A stretch of DNA of 64,000 nt from an uncultured Lachnospiraceae bacterium (GTDB taxonomy: Bacteria > Bacillota > Clostridia > Lachnospirales > Lachnospiraceae): NCBI GenBank assembly GCA_947644545.1, contig CANRZW010000006.1, forward strand, positions 80,183-144,182, written 5' to 3'. Position numbers and translations under genes: made by a program. This document shows, one piece after another, positions 11,201 to 19,653 of this stretch (the first letter of the stretch is position 1; each line of letters begins with the position of its first letter). The notes under the pieces are model-generated. The model ran no database searches. It saw only the letters and a program-made list of their open reading frames with translations, and was not told the origin of the DNA.

Positions 11201-11220
11201 GGTGATTTCTTACTTCTCAT
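8206..11220 (-). CDS. hybrid sensor histidine kinase with two receiver domains
   Basis: 1004 residues from the ATG at 11220, preferred over an in-frame ATG 36 bases upstream because GAGGGG sits 7 bases before it. Order: membrane helix (about 10-27), extracytoplasmic sensor region of about 250 residues with a PDC/Cache-like look, second membrane helix near 295-315, linker with a PAS-like stretch, dimerisation/phosphoacceptor domain with His503 in SNMSHDIRTPMNA, ATPase domain with GTGLGMAI, then two receiver domains with phospho-Asp795 (IIDWQMP) and Asp934 (LMDIQMP). No Hpt or DNA-binding output domain is present, so the output must go through another protein. The signal sensed is unknown. Shares a transcript with the downstream radical SAM gene. 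Confidence 0.92.
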   Translation of the reverse strand: MRSKKSPKDIAYALFLLLAIILLFIWYTSQNSRRMEERNKSYAADSARSTAVKIDEELNNALNLITTYAYFIEDGLTEPSITLPMLDKLIEHSLFDVLLFTDANGIDHISDGRTSDVSDRAFYQNGINGKTDTDVIFDPHFFDETMACFYTPIHYNGEIIGVLRGAYLAEAYLHDMLNATYFDEQAGLFLCTPDGRVIASSDDNERSYEGNLLDILLQTNVIDKNTADGAGAVFANGGEGSFLCDSDNLTDNLCVTWLPNHDFVLVQTFPKNVTQRMIRDENLVGIRLEIMLLLLFAIYVITLLLRAKREKKLLMQENYELGYKINDVNSLLNRKERQYRIAITSNAFCTFEFNLTKDVIENDITRIVNEEQISMLEKVGLKAPCKASECFEKWKTFILEESMEEYSTIVNIAYLQKRFEQGDAQVDVDYWGQVSTDQQMCVRQSFIMTMDDDTGDIMVMVVSNEITEQVQEQRAQTQALQDALMQAQHANNAKTTFLSNMSHDIRTPMNAIIGFTTIAINHINNKEQVKDCLQKVLSSSNHLLSLINDILDMSRIESGKVQIKEQECNISELMHNLVNIIQPQVKAKQLELFIDTYEVVNEDVIADTLKMNQVFINLLSNAVKYTPAGGTITFRIMQKTAFRHGYGDYVFTIKDTGIGMSEEFVKHIFEPFERETTVTRSGIQGTGLGMAITKNIVEMMNGRISVESEMGKGSAFTVEFSLKLQDVRKNAEQLKELQGLRVMVVDDDFNVCDSVSKMLIQLGLRAEWTTSGKEAAHRARTAYEEGNPYHTYIIDWQMPEISGLETARKIRNLAGDDVSIIILTAYDWSDIEEDAKSVGVTAFCAKPLFMSDLKAALLAANNPAGNNDEAAAWTLADFSGKRVLLVEDIELNREIAEMILTEAGFAVESAPDGTDAVAMMEKADENYYDVILMDIQMPVMNGYEATRTIRNMPRNDVKTLPIIAMTANALEEDKEAALKNGMNAHIAKPIDMDIFISVLKQFVH

Positions 11221-11256
11221 AAAGTAACCCCTCAATTCTATGCATATTACATGCAT

Positions 11257-11293
11257 AAATTAAAATAGAATGCATTTCATACTGCATTCTATT
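11257..11293 (-). terminator. terminator of the DUF2975-XRE-DUF4173 operon
   Basis: A perfect 11-bp inverted repeat, arms 11264-11274 and 11283-11293, with an 8-base loop. On the minus strand it is followed by TTTTAATTT. It lies 30 bases after the DUF4173 stop codon and before the histidine kinase start, so it separates the two transcripts. Confidence 0.7.
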
Positions 11294-11322
11294 CTAACAT
11301 GATTACAGGGCTGCAACAAGAA

Positions 11323-13014
11323 TTACCACAGATATTTCTGTGCCGCGTGAACTGAGAAATTAAAGTTCCGTATATGCATCTTATCCGAAAGTTTTTCAAT
11401 CCTCAGATAATAACGGCGTATCCAGTCTAAGTCGACGTATGTGCCTTCTTCCTGGTACAGGTAATCCTTTATTTCATCGTAATTGTCAGGAAATCCGTAT
11501 TCGTGTATATAATCGTTGGCTTCTTTGATATAGAAGTTGTACTTGTCATTGAGCAGGATCGGTGCGGCATCTGCCGACAGGGTGGAAAGATAAGACTGAT
11601 TATTATAGATATCATAGCCATCCAGATAAGTTAAATGTTCCTGCTCCAGATTATAACGGGCAATCCAGTAATCGGGACGGGAGAAGGAGAGGACAATATA
11701 GAATACCGTCACCACCATCATGCCATAAGGAAAGAGCGGAAAGCTGTTCTTATAGATCAGAACGGTAACACCCATCATTAACAGGAAAATAACTGCCAGC
11801 GCCCAGAGCACAAGGATCCTCAGTAATGTAAGATTATAGCGGTTGATATACATGAGCATCCGCAGGGCGCTGGAGAGGATCATAATAAAAGTACATCCGG
11901 AAAGGATTGTGAGCAGAATTTTCAGCACGATATTTTCCCGGAAAAAATAGAGGAAAATAAGTACAATCATCAGATTTAAAATACATACAATCAGCAGCTG
12001 AAAGAATCCTTCCCTGGCGTAGCTGGAATAAGTTTGCCCGTCCGGAAGCTTCATATTTCCGATAAAAAGATACAGAATCTGGATCACGCTGAAGACCAGG
12101 TAAATAATGCAGAGCGTCGCCGTGATGATTATGGCGATAATGGGCTCCTGGTGCCTGTGATCCGTCTGTTCTTCCCTGATGTTTTTCGTGGCAAGGGCTG
12201 CAAAGGCCGCATAAGAACAGAAAAATACAAAGACCGTCATAAAAAGGGTGCCGAATATCGTTTCAAAATTAATGTTATCCAATATTCTTACAAAAATCTC
12301 GGCAAATACCGCATCAGCGCTGGCTAAAAGTACGCTAACGACCAGGAGCAGCGGAACGGCAATGGCAATACCGATGGTAACGGGAATGAAGTAGCTCTTT
12401 TTCCCGAACTTATTCTGTTTCCTTTCTTCTGTATATGCTGCCATATCGCTGAAAGGACGAAACAGGCAGGTAATCGCCGTACCGGCCGTCTGGAAACAGG
12501 CCGTAAAGTATTTCGGCAGGTTCCAGCTGTGATCCGCGTACATCGTGTGCAGCATCAGGATAAAAGCAAGCAGGAAAATGCCGCATTTATTGAAGAAGAG
12601 CAGCTGTGGGGAACTAGTGAGGCAGTTCGAGATCCCCAGAAGCTGAATGCTGACGAGATAGAAGATACTGCTTTTTTTGTAAGGAACCCCTAACTTTTGC
12701 ATAGAGAAGAAGAAATAAAAGAGGGTTCCTGCGACGAAAAAAGGGTAGGTGATACCGGATGCATTCTTATACAGACAGAAAGTATAGAAGATTGCATAGA
12801 GAAAGCTGCCGATACCGAAAAAGGAGAAATGTTCTTTCATACGCTTCGTGCAGGCGCTGTCGGGCTTCGGGGCGTAAGAAGGCTGGTACGCTGCGTATGG
12901 AGCATTGTTCCTGGGCTGCATGTTGGCAGCTGGGTAAGGGCTGTTTGTAGGCTGTGTGCCGGATTCTTTCTGTCCCTGATTGGGGATATTTTCCTGTTGT
13001 TTTATTTGTTCCAT
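11323..13014 (-). CDS. polytopic membrane protein, DUF4173 family
   Basis: 563 residues. The first 55 or so residues are Gln/Pro/Asn/Tyr-rich and likely disordered in the cytoplasm. From residue 60 on there are about a dozen hydrophobic segments. The central stretch with ASADAVFAEI and the following LFMTVFVFF helix fits the DUF4173 (DUF4153-like) membrane family, and the C-terminal 100 residues (ARYNLEQ, tyrosine-rich, ending LRIEKLSDK...) form a soluble tail typical of that family. Molecular function is unknown. AAAGGAG precedes the ATG. It is the last gene of an operon after a DUF2975 protein and an XRE regulator, with 26 bases between it and the regulator. Confidence 0.8.
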   Translation of the reverse strand: MEQIKQQENIPNQGQKESGTQPTNSPYPAANMQPRNNAPYAAYQPSYAPKPDSACTKRMKEHFSFFGIGSFLYAIFYTFCLYKNASGITYPFFVAGTLFYFFFSMQKLGVPYKKSSIFYLVSIQLLGISNCLTSSPQLLFFNKCGIFLLAFILMLHTMYADHSWNLPKYFTACFQTAGTAITCLFRPFSDMAAYTEERKQNKFGKKSYFIPVTIGIAIAVPLLLVVSVLLASADAVFAEIFVRILDNINFETIFGTLFMTVFVFFCSYAAFAALATKNIREEQTDHRHQEPIIAIIITATLCIIYLVFSVIQILYLFIGNMKLPDGQTYSSYAREGFFQLLIVCILNLMIVLIFLYFFRENIVLKILLTILSGCTFIMILSSALRMLMYINRYNLTLLRILVLWALAVIFLLMMGVTVLIYKNSFPLFPYGMMVVTVFYIVLSFSRPDYWIARYNLEQEHLTYLDGYDIYNNQSYLSTLSADAAPILLNDKYNFYIKEANDYIHEYGFPDNYDEIKDYLYQEEGTYVDLDWIRRYYLRIEKLSDKMHIRNFNFSVHAAQKYLW

Positions 13015-13040
13015 GGTAGGCTCCTTTCTTGTTCAGACTT

Positions 13041-13256
13041 TCATGAATCTTCGTCTTCCACATACTGCAGCAGATCGCCGGGCTGGCAGTCTAACGCTTT
13101 ACAGATCTCATTCAGGGTGGAAAGGCGGATTGCTTTTGCTTTATTGTTTTTTAAGATGGACAGATTCGCAAGAGTGAGATCAATTTCGCCTGCCAGTTCG
13201 GTCAGTCCTTTCTTGCGCTTCGCCATCATCACATCCAGATTGATGATGATTGCCAT
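13041..13256 (-). CDS. small XRE-family transcriptional regulator
   Basis: 71 residues, a single helix-turn-helix domain. Residues 1-65 carry the Cro/C1 pattern: LDVMMAKRKKGLTELAGEIDLT, then a recognition-helix region LANLSILKN, and the closing LNEICKALDCQPGDLLQY. This YozG-like short regulator class is typically encoded next to DUF2975 membrane proteins, as here. AAGGAGG lies just before the ATG. It probably controls this three-gene operon, but no operator was identified. Confidence 0.88.
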   Translation of the reverse strand: MAIIINLDVMMAKRKKGLTELAGEIDLTLANLSILKNNKAKAIRLSTLNEICKALDCQPGDLLQYVEDEDS

Positions 13257-13296
13257 AGAGGCCTCCTTACTTGATTTGTTTTCCTGTTTTCGTTTA

Positions 13297-13743
13297 TTAA
13301 ATGGTTAAGTCATTCTCCAGTTTGTAGGTCACTGCCTTGTCAAAAATGCCTGCTAAGACTTTACTGAATAACCCGGCGATCACAAAGACAAGAATAATGA
13401 TAAAGATCGAGGGTGTAATGAAGATGAAAAGGCGGCATGCGGTAATGACTGCGATAAAGAAACTGTAAGTACTCATCTTCTCAAGGCTTTTGACATTCTC
13501 ACGGATAAAGCAGTCATCATCAATGACGGTGCGGAACATCCTGCGCAGCTGTTGTACGATCAGAATGGCAAATACGCCGGACAGGAAGAGAACAACGCAC
13601 AGAGAATAATAGTTCTCTGCAAAGTAGGTACTGTATCTGCCATACAATCTGATACTGAGTGGTAATGTTATGATCACAATTATGCCGGAATAGAACATGA
13701 AATCCAGCAGATATTTGGTGAAGAGGGTTAGTTTGTCTTTCAT
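13297..13743 (-). CDS. DUF2975 membrane protein
   Basis: 148 residues with four hydrophobic segments (about 8-30, 45-63, 88-110 and 113-135). The conserved DUF2975 layout is visible: LRRMFRTVIDDDCFIRENVKSLEKM between helices two and three. Members are encoded with a short XRE regulator like the one 40 bases downstream. Function unknown. AAAGGAC precedes the ATG. First gene of the operon that ends with the DUF4173 protein. Confidence 0.85.
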   Translation of the reverse strand: MKDKLTLFTKYLLDFMFYSGIIVIITLPLSIRLYGRYSTYFAENYYSLCVVLFLSGVFAILIVQQLRRMFRTVIDDDCFIRENVKSLEKMSTYSFFIAVITACRLFIFITPSIFIIILVFVIAGLFSKVLAGIFDKAVTYKLENDLTI

Positions 13744-13842
13744 AAGGACAGTCCTTTCTTTCTATAAAGATTATGTAATTGGGGTAATCAACAACGTGAA
13801 ATGTGTATTGATTGGATTGGTTGATTGCCTCTCTGTAATGAT

Positions 13843-13871
13843 ACAGTAGCACCATTGGAAATGAATGTCAA
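13843..13871 (-). promoter_or_regulatory. possible promoter of the DUF2975 operon
   Basis: On the minus strand TTGACA (13871-13866) is followed after 17 bases by TACTGT (13848-13843), about 100 bases upstream of the DUF2975 start. The -35 match is perfect, the -10 match is weak. Confidence 0.4.
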
Positions 13872-13940
13872 TAAAAATTTATCGATTATCAATAAAATAT
13901 TATTAAATATCAATAATAGACTCAAATTTTGAATAAGAAA

Positions 13941-14062
13941 AGAAGACCATACCTTATCCGGGAAACAGGACAGACATCGTGAATGTCATGTGCTGCCGGT
14001 CTGGCTGGTCTTCTGGTATATTGACGATAATATTTTGATATTGACCCTGTCCTGTACCGGGT
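13941..14062. other. intergenic segment with two crossing long-range inverted repeats
   Basis: This is most of a 423-base gap (13744-14166) between the DUF2975 start and the CotH stop. AGAAGACCA at 13941-13949 is complementary to TGGTCTTCT at 14006-14014. CCGG plus ACAGGACAG (13958-13973) is complementary to CTGTCCTGT plus CCGG (14047-14060). The two helices interleave, so in an RNA they would form a pseudoknot or be alternatives. A smaller stem GACAT/ATGTC lies inside, at about 13973-13988. No known RNA family was recognised. Confidence 0.4.
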
Positions 14063-14067
14063 CACAC

Positions 14068-14147
14068 AGTAAACTTACATCATGCTTAGCCTGCTGTCGG
14101 GCGGGCCGCATGGCCATCCATGCTGTGAAAGTCGAAGACTTTCATAG
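14068..14147. repeat. 80-bp three-hairpin dispersed repeat, copy 1
   Basis: Identical to 46022-46101 except for two C/T differences in the first 30 bases. It contains three adjacent stem-loops: 14089-14095 with 14100-14106 (7 bp), GCATGG at 14108-14113 with CCATGC at 14118-14123 (6 bp, loop CCAT), and 14124-14133 with 14137-14146 (10 bp, loop GAA). It lies 20 bases downstream of the CotH stop codon. It may work as a transcript 3' end for CotH, but two near-identical copies in unrelated places indicate a mobile or REP-like element. Confidence 0.85.
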
Positions 14148-14166
14148 CAATCTGTTGAAAAGCTGA

Positions 14167-15984
14167 TTATGGAACCGCCTGGAAGGTCATATCCGTTGTC
14201 ACCGGTGTACCGGGATCGGGTGCTTCGCCGGTATCAACAGACACCCACGCACTTACCTGTGCATATTCGGCAGGTACTTGCGGAAATGCAGGCAGGGTTT
14301 CGTTATCCAGAACGTACAGGGTATCGTAGACAGCTCCTTCGATCAGCAGTGTGATCGTATGGACGGGAATCTCCTCTATCCATGCCTGGTCAAGGAAATC
14401 TTTTCGTCTTATAATATAATCTGCGATAAAGGAAATCTGCTCTGCCCGGTCTCCACTATATCCGTTCTTTGTATACTGTTCTTCCCAGCGTACGTGATCC
14501 ATATTGGCAGAAGCGGCAGTGATCTCGTCCAGCATTGGCAGAATTTCTTCGGCCAGAAGAGACAGATAAGGGCTGACTTGTTCCGCATAGCAGGAGATAA
14601 TTTTCTCATAGACTTCCGGTTTGCCATACAGACTTTGGAACCACACTGAGGAATCACTGTGGGATGCCAGTCTGGAGAGGCGTTTGGGAGAGGTGGAGAT
14701 TTGTCCAAGATAATCGGGTGAGTTTCCCCAGGAAACGTCATAGTCCCAAACCGGGCCGGCGTATAGTTTGCCGTCTATGGTGTCAGAATCCTTATAGAAG
14801 TAGGAACTTGCCACACCGCCGTCATAGTTGGCCGTTACCTCTTCCAGCAGATATTTGCGCACAAAAGAGTCTACATCGATCATTTCCTGATAGGATTTTC
14901 CGGTGGAGCCGTCGATACCTTCCGCAGAAAGAATCGCGTTTTCGACACTTTGCACATAATGATTGATATAAGCGATCTGGGCTGAGGAAGTGTACTCCGG
15001 TTCGCGGACGATAAAGCATTCCTTTGCCTCTGTAATGAAATAGCTTTCGTTTACTTCCACTTCTTTTAAGAATCTGTTATCAAAATCCCGTTCAATCAGA
15101 TATCCACCGGTAATATCCTCAGGATCTTTCGGAATATCTTTAGCCTTGGTGGTATCGGTCCAGGCGGTCTCATAGATACTTAAGTCATCCGTATCATTTT
15201 CGTGTTTGGTGGCTTTCTCCAAATCAGAGATCGGCAGGCGGTTTTCCTGAACTTCGATCTTCTCTACCACATAGTAATTTCCCATATATTCCCTGTTCAG
15301 ATACAGATCGACGAAAGTGCCTTCTTCCGATTGTGCCAGACCAAGATGCTTGGCCAGACTTCTGGATAAGGCATTGCGGATCAGAGTAGAGTCGGCGGAA
15401 TTGGAAATGAAGACCCATTTCTTGCCGGGATCCATACCGAGGAAAGGTGCGGATTCCGTAAGCTTGATCTGATAGGGCTTTTTGTCAAATTCCGTATAGG
15501 AAGTATTGCCCCGGCCTTTGATATATTCCAGAGTATGCTCCAGACTGATACTGCCGTCCGGTTCGAGTACCGTAATGGTTCCGGCTTCTCTTATATTTTT
15601 GTCGTTATTGATCAGGTCGGATGTGCCGGATTCCGTCTCGATAAAAACTGCCGGAATATGTTCCGAATACATATGGATAATGGAATCGGGATCGATATCC
15701 TCAGAGATTTCCGGCTCCAATCCGGCCTCTTTGCAGGCGGAAGGCAGGAAGGCATAGTATCGATTGTCCTTGTGCCAGAGAGATATCTTCTGGTCAGCTA
15801 TTGTAAACTGTAAGGGATCTTCGGCGGCTGTGCTGTTTAAATCCGTCGTTGTTGCCTGTGCAGCGCTTTCCTGTTCTGCCTCCCTGCTTTTTTCCAGAAG
15901 ATGGGAAACAATGGTTACACCTACGACAGCGGCCAGGAGAATTGCCGTATACAGACAGGCAGTATATTTTCTGTTGATTTTCAC
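14167..15984 (-). CDS. CotH kinase family membrane/surface protein
   Basis: 605 residues. The start is a GTG at 15984, 8 bases after AGGAG; an ATG 7 bases upstream is in another frame and closes early. Residues 6-27 form a signal anchor. The CotH kinase-like core covers about residues 150-470: KGRGNTSY, KKPYQIKL, LYLNREYMGNYYVVEKI, GGYLIERD and the metal/ATP-site pattern PVWDYDVSWGN near 410. Spore-coat CotH phosphorylates serines of coat proteins; many clostridial relatives are extracellular and of unknown substrate. The C-terminal 60 residues look like a small InlB/beta-type repeat (VYDTLYVLDNETLP). Last gene of a minus-strand run after exoA (26-base gap). Confidence 0.88.
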   Translation of the reverse strand: MKINRKYTACLYTAILLAAVVGVTIVSHLLEKSREAEQESAAQATTTDLNSTAAEDPLQFTIADQKISLWHKDNRYYAFLPSACKEAGLEPEISEDIDPDSIIHMYSEHIPAVFIETESGTSDLINNDKNIREAGTITVLEPDGSISLEHTLEYIKGRGNTSYTEFDKKPYQIKLTESAPFLGMDPGKKWVFISNSADSTLIRNALSRSLAKHLGLAQSEEGTFVDLYLNREYMGNYYVVEKIEVQENRLPISDLEKATKHENDTDDLSIYETAWTDTTKAKDIPKDPEDITGGYLIERDFDNRFLKEVEVNESYFITEAKECFIVREPEYTSSAQIAYINHYVQSVENAILSAEGIDGSTGKSYQEMIDVDSFVRKYLLEEVTANYDGGVASSYFYKDSDTIDGKLYAGPVWDYDVSWGNSPDYLGQISTSPKRLSRLASHSDSSVWFQSLYGKPEVYEKIISCYAEQVSPYLSLLAEEILPMLDEITAASANMDHVRWEEQYTKNGYSGDRAEQISFIADYIIRRKDFLDQAWIEEIPVHTITLLIEGAVYDTLYVLDNETLPAFPQVPAEYAQVSAWVSVDTGEAPDPGTPVTTDMTFQAVP

Positions 15985-16010
15985 TTGTCATGCTCCTCTC
16001 GAATATAAGG

Positions 16011-16766
16011 TTACAGGGAGATCAGCAAACCTACCGGGCAGTGATCCGATCCCATGATATCCTTATAGATCATGGCATCCTGCAGCTTATCTTTCAGACA
16101 TTGTGAGACAAGGAAGTAGTCAATACGCCACCCTGCGTTCTTGGCTCTGGCGCTGAAACGGTAAGACCACCAGGAATACGCTCCCTCCAGATCAGGATAA
16201 AAATGCCGGAAAGTATCGATAAAGCCGGCTTCTGTGAGCACAGTGAATTTGGCGCGCTCCTCGTCTGTAAAACCGGCGTTTCTGCGGTTGGTCTTCGGGT
16301 TTTTCAGATCGATTTCCTTATGGGCTACATTGAGGTCGCCGCAGAAGATAACAGGTTTCTTTTGTTCCAGCTGCTTTAAATAGGCCAGGAAATCGTCTTC
16401 CCAACGCATCCGATAATCCAATCTTGCCAGTTCGTTCTGAGAGTTGGGGGTGTAGACGGTGATAAAATAATAGTCGGGGAATTCAAGAGTAAGGACGCGT
16501 CCTTCATGATCGTGTTCCTCTATGCCGATACCGTATGATACGAAGAGCGGTTCCGCTTTAGAGAAAATTGCTGTACCCGAGTAGCCCTTTTTCTCCGCAT
16601 AGTTCCAGTATTGATAATAACCGGGAAGATCCAGCGTGATCTGCCCCTCCTGCAGTTTGGTTTCCTGCACACAGAACAGATCTGCATCTTCAGCCAGCAG
16701 AAATTCAGTGAAACCCTTGCCAACACAAGCTCTCAAACCGTTTACATTCCAGGATATAAATTTCAT
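16011..16766 (-). CDS. exoA: exodeoxyribonuclease III / AP endonuclease
   Basis: 251 residues, the usual full length. Endonuclease/exonuclease/phosphatase fold with the expected landmarks: [10 protein letters not shown] at the N-terminus (Asn7), metal ligand Glu in VQETKL near 36, GDLNVAH near 145 (catalytic Asp/Asn), WRIDYFLVS near 220 and GSDHCPV at the end (catalytic Asp-His). It incises DNA at abasic sites and has 3' exonuclease activity in base excision repair, in the cytoplasm. AAAGGAC precedes the ATG. It lies between surface-modification genes (47 bases after the SGNH-like gene, 26 before cotH), which is an unusual but perhaps coincidental place. Confidence 0.96.
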   Translation of the reverse strand: MKFISWNVNGLRACVGKGFTEFLLAEDADLFCVQETKLQEGQITLDLPGYYQYWNYAEKKGYSGTAIFSKAEPLFVSYGIGIEEHDHEGRVLTLEFPDYYFITVYTPNSQNELARLDYRMRWEDDFLAYLKQLEQKKPVIFCGDLNVAHKEIDLKNPKTNRRNAGFTDEERAKFTVLTEAGFIDTFRHFYPDLEGAYSWWSYRFSARAKNAGWRIDYFLVSQCLKDKLQDAMIYKDIMGSDHCPVGLLISL

Positions 16767-16813
16767 GATAACGTCCTTTCTTTGGTGGTATATTTTGTAG
16801 GAAACAACAATGA

Positions 16814-17869
16814 TCAGTTATAGTATTCTTTGATCAGATCATCCACGATCTCCTGTGAAAGATTATACATATTGTCTAATCGCTGTTCATAATTATCCTT
16901 AGTCAGCCGCGCCTCTTTCCTGGACAGTTTATCATAGATATCGTAATTGATCTCCTTGGTAAAATGGATCATATCCATATAATTGTCCAGATTCGTGATG
17001 ATATCCCGGTCGTCCTGATAGAAATAAACTTCCGCGTTGTCATATTCCAGCAGCGCTTTTATGGCTTGTTTCTCGTTGTAGATTACGGCATCCCGCTCGC
17101 CGTTCCGGTAGGCGTTATCCCACCAGAGAATGGAGTAGGGTGGGAAAAAGAACTTGAACGTAGTCTCCGGGTGAGCTTCCAGCTGCGCAGTGAGCAGTGC
17201 AATATTTCCGGCCAATTCCTTGGTATTTGCAGTTTCCGGTTTCATTTCCTTAACGACAGGCAGTCTGGTATAAAGTCCCATTGCCATCTCCTTGCTGAAA
17301 TGTTTCCATTGTGCCCAGTTATAGGAATCTCCTTCGTCATAGTCACTGATCAGGGAATAAGCCAGCATGTGAGGCAGTTTATTCATCAGTACGTCTTTAT
17401 TTAACAGGTATGGATAGTCGTTAAGTGGATTTTTATCGTATAAATACATCGGGCAGCCGGTAGCTTCGTAGGTCGGTTCCGTGCTTGCGGAGAGCGAAGA
17501 CGGATCAATGTTGTAGAATACGTATTTTAAGTCATGCTTCTCAAAAGCGCTGTCCAACAGATAGCATAGGTCCGCGGTTGCGCCATAGGAGCGGATCGCC
17601 TTAATGGTCGTACAGCCAAAACCCTCGTCAAACCAGTGATTGTTATAATTCTCACATACGGAAGAGCCAACAATGAGCGCGTCATAGTCGAAGGTTCTCA
17701 GCGTGCCGACGCACTGATATTCTTTATCTGTCAGCACGGCTTTTAAACCGGGCAGTGGTTTATGGTAATGGTAAAAGGGGTCGAATACCACTACTATGGC
17801 AATGACTGCCGCTAACAGGATCAATATTCTTATGAAAAATAATTTGATAAATTTTCTGTCGGTATCCAT
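16814..17869 (-). CDS. SGNH-like membrane-anchored partner of MBOAT acyltransferase
   Basis: 351 residues. One membrane helix at about residues 9-30 is followed by an extracytoplasmic domain. [11 protein letters not shown] near residue 66-76 has the GSS nucleophile block seen in DltD/AlgJ-type SGNH proteins that act with MBOAT acyltransferases; a Gly/Asn and C-terminal DxxH equivalent (DMIHF near 305) fits the fold loosely. With the MBOAT gene 43 bases upstream this suggests O-acylation (often O-acetylation) of an exported glycan. The acceptor is unknown. AGAGGT precedes the ATG. Confidence 0.7.
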   Translation of the reverse strand: MDTDRKFIKLFFIRILILLAAVIAIVVVFDPFYHYHKPLPGLKAVLTDKEYQCVGTLRTFDYDALIVGSSVCENYNNHWFDEGFGCTTIKAIRSYGATADLCYLLDSAFEKHDLKYVFYNIDPSSLSASTEPTYEATGCPMYLYDKNPLNDYPYLLNKDVLMNKLPHMLAYSLISDYDEGDSYNWAQWKHFSKEMAMGLYTRLPVVKEMKPETANTKELAGNIALLTAQLEAHPETTFKFFFPPYSILWWDNAYRNGERDAVIYNEKQAIKALLEYDNAEVYFYQDDRDIITNLDNYMDMIHFTKEINYDIYDKLSRKEARLTKDNYEQRLDNMYNLSQEIVDDLIKEYYN

Positions 17870-17912
17870 TTTTACCTCTGCAATTGGCTTTATTTTAAAA
17901 CTTTTCCTATCT

Positions 17913-19424
17913 TTAAAAGTTAAAATACAAAAACGTGCTGACCTGTGACAGCGATATGATACACCAGATCAGCAGGAGGCAGATCAGCCAGCATCTTCCG
18001 GAAGTCAGCTCTCCATTCATGGTTCGTTCATAAGCAGTCGGGTGAAAAACAAGCCAGAAGGAAAGGATAAACAAAAGGAGCAGGAACACAAGGGGTACAT
18101 AGTTTACCAGTTCCGGCGCGGCCATATCCAGCATTTGTTTTATTACATATAATTCAGAAATATCAAGTTGTGCGGTAACCTCATAGATCTTGCCTGTAAA
18201 GCTGCCGGAAAAGAGGTTCCGGAACAGCTGCAAGGCGCCGGACATGCTCTGGCTTCTGAAAAAGAACAGGGACAGGTTAAATAAAATAAAGGTAAAGATC
18301 CATCCCAGCCATGGCGGAATATGAAAACGTGCAGGTCTCTTTTCTTCCCTGCCGCTGATACCAATGATGCCCAGGTTGTCCCACACGACAAGCAGTCCCT
18401 GCATGGCGCCCCAGGCCACATAGGTCCAGGCCGCCCCGTGCCACAGTCCGCTTAACAGGAAAACGATAAAGGTATTGAACAGCATACGCGCGCGTCCTTT
18501 CCGGCTTCCACCCAGCGGAATATAGACATAGGTGATAAAGAAACGGGACAGAGTAATATGCCATCTCTGCCAGAATTCTTTGATACTGCAGGAACGATAA
18601 GGTGCGTTAAAATTCATGGGCAGTTCGATATTGAACATTTTGCCAAGCCCGATCGCCATATCGGAATAACCGCTGAAATCGAAATACAATTCAAAAGTAT
18701 AGGCCAGGATCACTGTTACGGTAGAGATACTGTCCAGAGAAAAGGTCTGTGCAAATCCGTAGTTGGCTACAAGGGCAAATGTGTCTGCCAGCAGTACCTT
18801 TTTGGCAAGACCAAGGACAAACAGGTAACTACCGTGAGCAAAGGAAGAAGTGTCAAAATGACGGCGGGACAGATCTTCGAATTGCGGAATCATTTCTTTA
18901 TATAATACGATCGGTCCGGCAATCAGCTGTGGGAAAAAAGTAACAAATGTTATGTAATTAAGCAGAGAATAATGCTCGCATTTTCCCATACATCTGTCGA
19001 TAACGAAAGATAATTGCTGAAATGTAAAGAAACTGATCCCCAGAGGCAGCAGAATGTGCTTTAATGTATAGTCCGTATGGAAGAGGAAATTTATATTTTC
19101 TATAAAGAAATCATAATATTTAAAGTAAAACAGAATCCCCAGGTTTAATGCAACGCCTGCAAAAAGTCCGGTGCGGTGTAAGAACAGAGTGTATCTGCCG
19201 TCTGCGGGAATCCGTGTCAGCAGATAACTGAGCGCGTAATTTAAGATGATGCTGACAAGGATGATGGCCAGATAGTAAACGTTGAAATAGGCATAGAACC
19301 ACAGACTCATTCCGGCCAGAAAAAGGTTGGCCAGTTTGTATTTCCTGTAAAAGTTCAGTCCATACCAGCCCAGCAGGACGGCGGGTAAGAAGATAAAGAT
19401 AAAGATGTATGAGTTAAATAACAT
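17913..19424 (-). CDS. MBOAT family O-acyltransferase, AlgI-like
   Basis: 503 residues with about eleven hydrophobic segments across the length. The family hallmarks are present: EFWQRWHITLSRF (conserved His near 305), YIPLGGSRKG, and the invariant active His in LSGLWHGAAWTY near 342. AlgI-type proteins pass acyl groups across the membrane to extracellular polysaccharides or teichoic acids, with an SGNH-like partner, which here is the next gene. First gene of the run MBOAT, SGNH-like, exoA, cotH. AAAGGAAC lies 14 bases upstream of the ATG. Confidence 0.93.
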   Translation of the reverse strand: MLFNSYIFIFIFLPAVLLGWYGLNFYRKYKLANLFLAGMSLWFYAYFNVYYLAIILVSIILNYALSYLLTRIPADGRYTLFLHRTGLFAGVALNLGILFYFKYYDFFIENINFLFHTDYTLKHILLPLGISFFTFQQLSFVIDRCMGKCEHYSLLNYITFVTFFPQLIAGPIVLYKEMIPQFEDLSRRHFDTSSFAHGSYLFVLGLAKKVLLADTFALVANYGFAQTFSLDSISTVTVILAYTFELYFDFSGYSDMAIGLGKMFNIELPMNFNAPYRSCSIKEFWQRWHITLSRFFITYVYIPLGGSRKGRARMLFNTFIVFLLSGLWHGAAWTYVAWGAMQGLLVVWDNLGIIGISGREEKRPARFHIPPWLGWIFTFILFNLSLFFFRSQSMSGALQLFRNLFSGSFTGKIYEVTAQLDISELYVIKQMLDMAAPELVNYVPLVFLLLLFILSFWLVFHPTAYERTMNGELTSGRCWLICLLLIWCIISLSQVSTFLYFNF

Positions 19425-19653
19425 TTGTAATCTATGTTCCTTTCTGAAATTGCTTTCTGATTTTCCATATTTTCCATAAAATATAAGCCTTTATAGGAAG
19501 ATTATAATAAAAACATATGTTATTTATACATATTTTTCAATTAAAGGCAAAAACTAGGTACAGTATAACAAATCGAGCGCACAGAAACAAGAAAGAAAGC
19601 ATTAAGAAAAAGCGAAGAAACAATGGAAGGTAAAGGTCATCAAGGAGGGCGTT

